Shown: one piece after another, positions 1 to 5,241 of the stretch
Layout of the letters: each line of letters starts with the position of its first letter
How positions within the stretch are numbered: the first letter of the stretch is position 1
Source: Planctomycetaceae bacterium
Lineage (GTDB): Bacteria > Planctomycetota > Planctomycetia > Pirellulales > Thermoguttaceae
Reading direction: 5' to 3'
Assembly (NCBI GenBank): GCA_031256755.1
Contig: JAIRPZ010000298.1
Coordinates: 1-6,140 of the forward strand
DNA: 6,140 nt
Position numbers and translations under genes: made by a program
The notes under the pieces: model-generated
The model's input: only the letters and a program-made list of their open reading frames with translations
Database searches by the model: none
What the model was told of the DNA's origin: nothing

Positions 1-266
1 GCAATGGAAGAAATTATTCCAATGAACATAAACAAACCGCCGATTGTATCGATGAATACAACACCGATAAGAAAGGGGACACTGATAATAAGATTTGCCC
101 ATAGCATGAACATCCAGAACTCTTGTCGTCTTGCCCGTCCGTTCATGACATTATATTTCTTTGTGAAGACATCCCAACAACCTGTGCCGAGCGCATTGGT
201 AAAGTAGGCATGTGGATTCCCGCCTGATGAACCAGTCCGTTGTGGAGTTTCCCGACTTGCGAATTT
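1..266 (-). CDS. DUF805 family membrane protein, partial, start lost, runs off left edge
   Basis: Read on the minus strand, the frame is open from 266 down to the window edge; an in-frame TAA lies at 267-269. It encodes a Gly/Pro-rich linker-like stretch, then WDVFTKKYNVMNGRARRQEF, then the start of strongly hydrophobic membrane segments (WANLIISVPFLIGVVF and IGGLFMFIGIISSI). The K-x-Y-x(3)-G-R-A-R-R-x-E-[FY]-W block followed by membrane helices is the signature of DUF805 inner-membrane proteins, whose function is unknown. The only ATG in frame, at 146, lies inside this conserved block (YNV-M-NGRARR), so it is unlikely to be the native start. No GTG or TTG occurs upstream in frame. A different-frame ATG at 277 opens a 44-codon frame that ends in an ATGA overlap with the ATG at 146. 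A single indel between about 277 and 200 could therefore have split a longer gene. The C-terminal part is outside the window. The family call is fairly sure; whether the gene is functional is not. Confidence 0.7.
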
Positions 267-341
267 TTACCCGACATTTTTGATATTTCGTATTAAGCAC
301 AGAGACTTATTTCCCGTTCCCAAAATACAAAGGAGTCCGCA

Positions 342-868
342 ATGTCCTCTTCCGAAACATCCGCCGCCGCCCGACTTCTGCAATGCCTCCACAGCGTCGC
401 CCCGCGGTCAAAACACAGTGTCTCCCACCCGTTTCACACCGTCATACCCGGTCTGCCGGCAGGCATCTCTCCCATCGCCGAAATCCTCAAAAGAATCTCC
501 ATCAAAGACCTGCAAAACGCCTTCGCTCAATTTCTGATTAAAAGACGAAGTTCTCGTTGCCGCAAGGGTGTTCCAGTCTTGTCGGCTCGTTATTATGTGA
601 GTTCTTTGCCGTCTGATACCGTTTTTGCAAAACGATTTCAGGAATCTATTCTTCGCCATTGGGCGGTGGAGAATTGCCTGCATTCGGAGAAGGACAAGGA
701 GTCCGGCGAAGACAAGCACGTTTTTCGGAGTGTGGCGTTGGGGATGTTTGGACGTTCCTGACGGGAATGGCGGGAGCGGTTGTGCGTCTGACAAAGAAGG
801 AGGAGCGCACTTTGCGGGAAGTGAGAGAACAATTGAGAGCAAAACCGCAAAACGCTCGCCAAATGTAA
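342..868 (+). pseudogene. Decayed ISAs1-family transposase (internal deletion plus frameshift)
   Basis: The frame from ATG 342 to 759-761 gives 139 residues. Residues 20-33 and 41-65 resemble the N-terminal associated domain of ISAs1/H-repeat transposases: APRSKHSVSHPF (compare D-x-R-x-x-x-HP), then SPIAEI, then ISIKDLQNAFAQFL (compare LDPEALEAAF). Residues 83-127 match the C-terminal end of the DDE domain: RYYVSSLP, then HWAVENCLH with the catalytic Glu at 110, then GEDKHV. Everything between is missing: about 200 residues, including both catalytic Asp. About 35 residues also seem lost between IAEI and KRISIKD. From about 720 the family-like continuation lies in another frame (VWTFLTGMAGAVVRL, then KKEERTLREVREQL) and ends with TAA at 866-868, so a frameshift is present. 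A good ribosome site, AAAGGAG at 329-335, survives six bases before the ATG. I could not identify terminal inverted repeats or a target duplication. It cannot be an active transposase. Confidence 0.72.
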
Positions 869-1017
869 AACTCCGAAACGGGCTGGCTTAGCAGCACGGA
901 AAAACAAACAATCATTCTTCCTGTTTGAACTGTCCGTTTGCACTTTTGGGGCAACCGGAGGCAGTTTCCCGCTAACTCGAACCTAAAAAGGAGAGAATTC
1001 CGGCAGGATTGCAAGAG

Positions 1018-1070
1018 AAAAGACGGCAGGCATCAGACGGCAGAAGAAAGATTGCCGCAATCTGCCGTCT
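1018..1070 (-). terminator. Inverted-repeat terminator after thrC
   Basis: Just past the thrC stop (minus direction) lies a perfect 10 bp inverted repeat, AGACGGCAGA with TCTGCCGTCT, at 1061-1070 and 1035-1044. A third copy of the arm (CTGCCGTCT on the minus strand, 1021-1029) is followed directly by TTT. The first arm can therefore pair with either of two downstream arms, and the outer pairing puts a short T run right after the stem. A smaller hairpin, AGATTG-CCG-CAATCT (1049-1063), competes for the same bases. The T tract is short, so termination strength is uncertain. The element is symmetric enough that it may also block plus-strand read-through from the transposase remnant. Confidence 0.55.
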
Positions 1071-1073
1071 CTC

Positions 1074-2450
1074 TTACAGCACTTTTACAATCTCATCAAT
1101 GTCATTCGGAACGGAAACCGGACGGTTTGCGAAGTCGGTTGTCCGAACTCCCCGTTTGCCGAGTGTTTCTTCAAAGAATATCCGGTCAGTTCCATGATAA
1201 GCCACCGTTACATTCGGGTCTTTCAACTGATGCCCCGTCAAAATGCAGACAACTCTGTCAGTTTCGGCAATGATTCCCTCCGCAGCCAGTTTTTTCGCGC
1301 CGGCAACGCTTGCCGCACTTGCCGGTTCGCAGCCGAAACCGCCCGCACCAACCTGTGCTTTCGCATCCAGCATTTCCTGCTCCGAAACCTCGCGGACAAC
1401 GCCGCTGCAAAATTCCAATGCCCGAAGACATTTCGGTAAATTCACCGGACGGTTAATCTCAATGGCACTGGCAATCGTGGACGCTTTGCGTCCTTCGTCA
1501 GTCATCTGCCGGAAAAAATTCTGCACAAGCGTTTTGTCATAGTTGCCGCCGTTCCACCGCAAACCCTCTTTTTCATAAAGACGGTACAGTGTATTCGCAC
1601 CGGCAGCGTTGATGACCGCCAAACGCGGCACTTTTTTAATCAAGCCGAGTTTATGCAACTCGATAAATGCCTTGCCGAAGGCACTGGAATTGCCGAGGTT
1701 TCCGCCCGGCACAACAATCCAGTCCGGCACTTCCCACCGCAACGCTTCCAGTACACGGAACATAATTGTTTTTTGTCCTTCGAGCCGGAAAGGGTTCACG
1801 CTGTTGACGAGATAAATGCCGAGTTGTTTGGAAACCTGCTGAACCCGTGCCATCGCATCGTCAAAATCGCCTTGGATTTGGACGGTTTTTGCACCGTAAT
1901 CCAATGCCTGCGAGAGTTTGCCGTAGGCGATTTTACCGGAACCGATGAAAATGACGGACTGCATCAGACCGGTGCAGGCGGAGTAAATGGCCAGCGATGC
2001 ACTGGTGTTGCCGGTGGAAGCGCAGGCGGCTCTTTTCGCGCCGGTAAATGCCCCGTGGGAAAATGCGGCGGTCATTCCGTTGTCTTTGAAACTGCCGGAG
2101 GGATTGAGACCTTCGTATTGGAGATAGAGGCGGTCTGCCTGCAAACCGGTGTACGGGGCGACGCGTGCGGCTTGCTGTAAAATTGTTTGCCCTTCGCCGA
2201 TGGTCACGCAGCGTTCAGGCGGCAGGAAGGGGAGCAGTTCGTGAAACCGCCAAACGCCGCTCCGGCGGTGCGGTTCAGAAGGGTGCTGCCGGTATTGTTC
2301 GAACTGCTGAAGGGATTTGGGCGGCGTGATTTTGTTCCAATCGTATTCGACATCGAGGAGTTCGCCGCAAACGGGACAGGCGTGCAGGACTTCTTCGATG
2401 CCGAAGGTTTTCCCGCACGCCGGACGGATACATTGCTGAAAAACTGTCAT
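1074..2450 (-). CDS. thrC: Threonine synthase
   Basis: A 458-residue PLP enzyme of fold type II. It converts O-phospho-L-homoserine and water to L-threonine and phosphate in the cytoplasm, the last step of threonine synthesis. The N-terminus has a zinc-ribbon-like Cys pattern (C7-x4-C12 and C25-x2-C28), as in many threonine synthases of the long bacterial/archaeal/plant type. The PLP lysine is K122 in NPSGSFKDNGM. STGNTSAS at 145-152 is the substrate/cofactor loop, and the phosphate cup is GGNLGN at 249-254. The length is normal for the family. The frame stays open upstream to an ATG at 2561, but those 37 extra residues are basic and unlike the family. MTVFQQCIRPAC fits the usual beginning, so I take ATG 2450. 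There is no Shine-Dalgarno before 2450; instead an extended -10 lies six bases upstream. The gene is alone on its strand, with a terminator-like repeat behind it and no hom or thrB neighbour in the window. Confidence 0.93.
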   Translation of the reverse strand: MTVFQQCIRPACGKTFGIEEVLHACPVCGELLDVEYDWNKITPPKSLQQFEQYRQHPSEPHRRSGVWRFHELLPFLPPERCVTIGEGQTILQQAARVAPYTGLQADRLYLQYEGLNPSGSFKDNGMTAAFSHGAFTGAKRAACASTGNTSASLAIYSACTGLMQSVIFIGSGKIAYGKLSQALDYGAKTVQIQGDFDDAMARVQQVSKQLGIYLVNSVNPFRLEGQKTIMFRVLEALRWEVPDWIVVPGGNLGNSSAFGKAFIELHKLGLIKKVPRLAVINAAGANTLYRLYEKEGLRWNGGNYDKTLVQNFFRQMTDEGRKASTIASAIEINRPVNLPKCLRALEFCSGVVREVSEQEMLDAKAQVGAGGFGCEPASAASVAGAKKLAAEGIIAETDRVVCILTGHQLKDPNVTVAYHGTDRIFFEETLGKRGVRTTDFANRPVSVPNDIDEIVKVL

Positions 2451-2465
2451 AGCGGCATTATAGCA
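2451..2465 (-). promoter_or_regulatory. Extended -10 promoter of thrC, possibly leaderless
   Basis: The minus strand reads TGCTATAAT at 2465-2457, a perfect extended -10 (TGn plus TATAAT), followed by GCCGCT and then the ATG at 2450. With usual spacing, transcription would begin at or within a base or so of the ATG, giving a leaderless message. No convincing -35 sits 17 bp upstream (that position is a T run), but extended -10 promoters need it less. It supports choosing 2450 over the longer frame from 2561, because a transcript from here cannot contain the upstream codons. Confidence 0.5.
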
Positions 2466-2517
2466 GGAATCCCCGCAGAAAAAAAGCGGCAGCAAGTTTG
2501 TCCTCTTCCGTTGTCTC

Positions 2518-2546
2518 TTGACATCATACTGACGAAACGGTAATAT
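2518..2546 (+). promoter_or_regulatory. Sigma70-type promoter for the FAD oxidoreductase
   Basis: TTGACA (2518-2523), a 17 bp spacer, then TAATAT (2541-2546; four of six consensus bases). Predicted transcription starts near 2553, leaving a leader of about 46 bases that includes the ribosome site at 2585-2590. It faces away from thrC, so the 2451-2598 region is a divergent promoter region. No operator palindrome or riboswitch fold is apparent in this short leader. Confidence 0.6.
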
Positions 2547-2584
2547 ACGCCGCATTATCAATCACCCTGTATTTATTCGTTCCG

Positions 2585-2590
2585 AAGGGA
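2585..2590 (+). promoter_or_regulatory. Ribosome binding site deciding the FAD oxidoreductase start
   Basis: AAGGGA lies eight bases before ATG 2599 and only two before the in-frame GTG at 2593. The spacing favours the ATG. Confidence 0.5.
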
Positions 2591-2598
2591 ACGTGCAG

Positions 2599-4029
2599 AT
2601 GTCAAACTACGATACGGTCGTCATCGGGGCGGGAATGTCGGGACTTGCCGCCGGTATCCGGCTGGCTCATTACAACCAAAAGGTCTGTATTCTCGAACAG
2701 CATTACGCCGCCGGCGGATTAAACTCCTTCTACCGGCAGCGGGGAAGAACGCTTGATGTCGGACTTCACGCCCTCACTAATTACGTCCCCAAAGGCACAA
2801 AATCCGGTCCCTTGTCGCGGCTGCTCCGCCACCTCCGGCTGACTTGGGACGAACTCGCCCTCGTCCCGCAAATCGGTTCAACCATTGCTTTTCCCGATGT
2901 CCGCCTTAATTTCAATAACCACTTCGAACTCTTCGTCTCCGAAGTCCGAAAGTTTTTTCCGAAACAAATTGACGGTCTGATGAAAATGGTGACCGAACTG
3001 CTCGATTACGATCAACTCGGTCTCGGCAACGGCGTACTTTCCAGCGGCGAATCGGCACGGGATTTCGTCAGCCGCCATATCACCGATCCGATGCTGACCG
3101 AAATGATCTTTTGTCCGCTGCTCTATTACGGCGGAGCAAAAGAACGCGATATGGAATTCGGACAATTCAGCATTATGTTCCGGTCAATTTTTCTCGAAGG
3201 TTTTGCCCGTCCGTTTGACGGCGTGCGGCTGATCCTGAAAAAATTGATCAGCAAATTCAAAACACTCGGCGGCGAACTCCGGTTGCGGACAGGCGTGCAG
3301 CGGATTTTCTCCAAAGACCGCCGCGTGGACAAAATCAAATTGAGCGACGGCAGCGAAATTGAAGCGAAAAATGTCCTCTCTTCCGCCGGCTGGCAGGAAA
3401 CAATGCAACTCTGCCGGCAGACCAGTGAAACGGAGTGCTGCGTGCCGGAAGGAATCTATCAACTCGGCACCGGACAACTCGGATTTATTGAAACAATATC
3501 GGTTCTCAACAAGGAACCGAAACAGTTGGGACATGACCGGACGATCATTTTTTTCAACGATTCCGACCGGTTTCATTATGAAAAACCTGCCGCTCCGGTT
3601 GATTTGCGAAGCGGCGTTATCTGTTCGCCGAACAATTTTCATTATGCCGAAGCGATGAACGAAGGCATGATCCGCATTACGGCACTGGCGAATTTTGACC
3701 GGTGGAAAAATCTGCCGCCGGAAGAATATCGGGAACAAAAGCAAATCTGGTATGAAAAAATTCTTGCTTCTGCGGTTCGTTTTATGCCGGTTGATCTCGC
3801 TGCACTGCGGCAGCACGTGATTGATACAGATATGTTTACGCCGGCAACGGTGCGGCGTTTTACCGGCAAAGAAAACGGGGCGATTTACGGTGCGCCGGAT
3901 AAAAAATATGACGGCAGAACACATTTGGACAATTTGTACGTCTGCGGTACGGATCAGGGAATGGTCGGCATTATCGGTGCGATTGTCAGCGGCATCACGA
4001 TTGCAAACCGGTATTTGCTGGCCGAATAA
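2599..4029 (+). CDS. FAD-dependent oxidoreductase, phytoene desaturase/carotenoid isomerase-like
   Basis: A 476-residue flavoprotein of the CrtI/CrtN, carotenoid isomerase and retinol saturase group (COG1233-like). The N-terminal Rossmann motif is DTVVIGAGMSGLAAGIRLA, with GAGMSG at 10-15. The ribose-binding acid E33 follows in ILEQ, then the AAGGLNSF loop at 37-44. The C-terminal FAD motif is DNLYVCGTDQGMVGIIGAIV from 444, with the segment SGITIANR after it. Length and both ends fit the family, so the gene is complete. The middle diverges from true phytoene desaturases, and no crtB, crtE or squalene-pathway genes are in the window, so the substrate cannot be named. Oxidation, isomerisation or saturation of an isoprenoid or polyene are all possible. 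It has its own promoter and ribosome site. Riboflavin synthase follows 57 bp downstream behind a terminator-like hairpin. The family call is secure; the specific reaction is not. Confidence 0.85.
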   Translation: MSNYDTVVIGAGMSGLAAGIRLAHYNQKVCILEQHYAAGGLNSFYRQRGRTLDVGLHALTNYVPKGTKSGPLSRLLRHLRLTWDELALVPQIGSTIAFPDVRLNFNNHFELFVSEVRKFFPKQIDGLMKMVTELLDYDQLGLGNGVLSSGESARDFVSRHITDPMLTEMIFCPLLYYGGAKERDMEFGQFSIMFRSIFLEGFARPFDGVRLILKKLISKFKTLGGELRLRTGVQRIFSKDRRVDKIKLSDGSEIEAKNVLSSAGWQETMQLCRQTSETECCVPEGIYQLGTGQLGFIETISVLNKEPKQLGHDRTIIFFNDSDRFHYEKPAAPVDLRSGVICSPNNFHYAEAMNEGMIRITALANFDRWKNLPPEEYREQKQIWYEKILASAVRFMPVDLAALRQHVIDTDMFTPATVRRFTGKENGAIYGAPDKKYDGRTHLDNLYVCGTDQGMVGIIGAIVSGITIANRYLLAE

Positions 4030-4059
4030 TCCGGCAGTCAGCCGGCGGCAAGTTTTTTT
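4015..4059 (+). terminator. Hairpin plus T7 tract between the FAD oxidoreductase and ribE
   Basis: Two nested pairings are visible. TTGCTG/CCG (4015-4024, one bulged G) can pair with CGG/CGGCAA (4043-4051). A compact alternative is CCGGC-AGTCA-GCCGG (4031-4045). Seven T follow at 4053-4059. The first stem is close to the T run and makes a good intrinsic terminator, though its left arm lies in the last codons of the upstream gene. Because the two folds are mutually exclusive, an attenuator is also conceivable. Confidence 0.55.
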
Positions 4060-4086
4060 CGGATACAATTTTTCAGATAAAAAAAT

Positions 4087-4692
4087 ATGTTTTCAGGAAT
4101 TGTTGAGTATTTAGGGCAAATATCTGCTGTTATTTCGGAGCCGCCGGGAGTCCGGCTGGTGATTGAAGAACCGCATATTGCCGCTTCGCTATCCGTTGCC
4201 GACAGTGTGGCGGTCAACGGCTGCTGCCTGACGGTCGTGGAAAAAACGGAGAAAACATTCTCGTTTCAGGCAGGACCGGAGACATTGCGGCGTACGAATT
4301 TAGGGCAACTCGCTGCCGGAAGCCCTGTCAATTTAGAGCGGGCATTATTGTCCGGCAGCCGTCTCGGCGGACATTTCGTATCGGGACACATTGACGGCAT
4401 GGCGGAACTGATCCGCATTGATCATCATGGCGATTGGCAGGATTACTATTTTTCGATACCGCCGGAAATTGCTGCCCAAACGGCTTCGAAGGGTTCTATT
4501 GCTGTGGACGGTGTTTCGCTGACGATTGTTCGGAGCGAACGGGATTTGTTCAGTGTTGCTCTGATTCCGTATACATTAAAGGCAACGACACTCGGCAGCA
4601 GGAAAACCGGCGACCGGGTGAACATTGAAACGGACATTTTGGCGAAATACGTTCAGCGTCTCTTCGAGGCGAAAGATTGGAATGAAAAGTAA
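4087..4692 (+). CDS. ribE: Riboflavin synthase, alpha subunit
   Basis: A 201-residue enzyme that dismutates two 6,7-dimethyl-8-ribityllumazine molecules into riboflavin and a ribityl-pyrimidinedione, the last step of riboflavin synthesis in the cytoplasm; it normally forms a trimer. It starts with the invariant MFSGIVE and has two lumazine-binding repeats. The first spans about 1-96 with SVAVNGCCLTVV at 40-51; the second spans about 97-195 with SIAVDGVSLTIV. They are joined by NLERAL and SRLGGHFVSGHIDG. S40, C46/C47 and H101 match residues known to matter in the E. coli enzyme. Length is typical and the gene is intact. No Shine-Dalgarno is visible before the ATG. TACAAT at 4064-4069 could be a -10 giving a leader of about ten bases, but it has no good -35. 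No FMN riboswitch (RFN element) fits the 57 bp upstream. The last 117 bases overlap an opposing prepilin-like frame. Other rib genes are not in the window. Confidence 0.95.
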   Translation: MFSGIVEYLGQISAVISEPPGVRLVIEEPHIAASLSVADSVAVNGCCLTVVEKTEKTFSFQAGPETLRRTNLGQLAAGSPVNLERALLSGSRLGGHFVSGHIDGMAELIRIDHHGDWQDYYFSIPPEIAAQTASKGSIAVDGVSLTIVRSERDLFSVALIPYTLKATTLGSRKTGDRVNIETDILAKYVQRLFEAKDWNEK

Positions 4693-4935
4693 AAAGTGAC
4701 AATGCACGCCGGTGCTGTCTGCGGCGGCGGTTTCTTCGCGGGACGCAACCACTGCGGAACGGATTTCTTGGGCGATTTTTTCTAAAACGGCGCGGGCAAG
4801 TTGTGCTTCTTCGATTTCTGTCCGGTTGATCGCCATCTGCCGGAGATGAATATCCAGCGCAATGCTGATAAGTAGCATAATGACTGCCAGCAGCACAAGT
4901 ACAATCAGAATTTCAAAAAGCGTATACGCCCGCAT
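4576..4935 (-). CDS. Prepilin-type N-terminal methylation domain protein, probably 3'-truncated
   Basis: The 119-residue frame starts MRAYTLFEILIVL, a class III (type IV pilin/pseudopilin) signal. Cleavage is expected after A3, leaving Y4-T-L-F with Glu8 at the conserved +5 position, then a hydrophobic helix to about residue 27. Residues 28-63 (DIHLRQMAINRTEIEE, then AQLARAVLEKIAQEIRSAV) resemble the start of the pseudopilin GspJ-like proteins common in Planctomycetota, which are usually several times longer. After about residue 65 the similarity fades. Residues 82-119 are simply the antisense of the ribE 3' end (4576-4692), so I infer that the original C-terminal part was lost where ribE now lies. 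Ala rather than Gly at -1 of the cleavage site is unusual. No Shine-Dalgarno is seen; a TAAAAT box lies seven bases before the ATG. No other pilus or type II secretion genes are in the window. It may be a remnant. Confidence 0.6.
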   Translation of the reverse strand: MRAYTLFEILIVLVLLAVIMLLISIALDIHLRQMAINRTEIEEAQLARAVLEKIAQEIRSAVVASREETAAADSTGVHCHFLLFIPIFRLEETLNVFRQNVRFNVHPVAGFPAAECRCL

Positions 4936-4942
4936 AGATGTT

Positions 4943-4948
4943 ATTTTA
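4943..4948 (-). promoter_or_regulatory. Possible -10 box for the prepilin-like gene
   Basis: TAAAAT on the minus strand (five of six -10 consensus bases) ends seven bases before ATG 4935, so a transcript from it would be nearly leaderless. No matching -35 is found at 16-18 bp. Weak evidence alone, but the spacing mirrors the one before thrC. Confidence 0.25.
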
Positions 4949-4981
4949 CCGGAAATTCATGCGACCGGTATCGCTACAAAC

Positions 4982-5013
4982 AAAAATCAACAATACGGGA
5001 TAATCTTACTGTT
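4982..5013 (-). terminator. Weak hairpin-T5 terminator candidate downstream of the Ig-like gene
   Basis: On the minus strand AACAGTA (5013-5007) can pair with TATTGTT (4995-4989), seven pairs with one G-T wobble and an 11-base loop. GA and five T follow (4986-4982). The stem is AT-rich and lies more than 220 bp past the Ig-gene stop, so it may be chance. Confidence 0.25.
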
Positions 5014-5241
5014 TATACTACGTGTTGTTATTGCTTCTGTCCTTGTGTTTTAAGTGGCGCGAGCGGTTTCTGACGCTTCACGCTCTACTGTTTTTTGTAC
5101 CGGTCATGTGATTGCCTGTGAAATGTTTCCTAACGCAACCTGTCCGGCAAAGTGCCAGGTCAATCGTTTTCGCATCGGGAACGATGTGATAAGGTGTGAT
5201 ACCCGGAAAGTCATGCCCGGCACTTTTACTCTGTTTTGCAC

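Larger units (their letters stand above)
4936..5241. other. 306 bp without a recognised gene
   Basis: This is the gap between the Ig-like repeat gene and the prepilin-like gene. The minus strand offers only short frames. One starts at an ATG near 5180 (MRKRLTWHFAGQVALG, 23 codons in all) with no ribosome site; I recognise none of them. Plus-strand frames here are antisense to nothing and also unrecognised. The only structures I can support are the weak hairpin at 4982-5013 and the -10-like box near 4943. No tRNA or structured RNA is evident. Confidence 0.4.

Noticed and set aside
241..1000. Possible IS ends: GTTTCCCG near 248 and near 964
   Set aside because: The shared bases are a short direct, not inverted, match and do not fit terminal repeats I can recognise; left as chance.
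1031..1043. GCCGTCTGA-like sequence resembling the Neisseria DNA uptake signal pair
   Set aside because: The match is incomplete (GCCGTCTGATG), and the gene content does not suggest Neisseria; it is explained as a terminator arm.
1653..2180. 175-codon plus-strand open frame inside thrC
   Set aside because: It is antisense to the well-supported threonine synthase and shows no recognisable domain.
2473..2491. CCGC-A-run-GCGG inverted repeat in the divergent promoter region
   Set aside because: Only a 4 bp stem with an A-rich loop; too weak to call an operator or terminator.
2451..2561. 37-residue N-terminal extension of thrC from ATG 2561
   Set aside because: It does not resemble the family, overlaps the -35 and -10 of the divergent promoter, and lies upstream of the extended -10 next to ATG 2450.
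3184..4068. 294-codon minus-strand open frame opposite the FAD oxidoreductase
   Set aside because: The plus strand has clear FAD motifs at both ends; the antisense frame is a shadow created by codon bias and is rich in Arg, Cys and Phe.
4030..4086. FMN riboswitch before ribE
   Set aside because: The 57 bp gap is too short and lacks the conserved RFN-element motifs.
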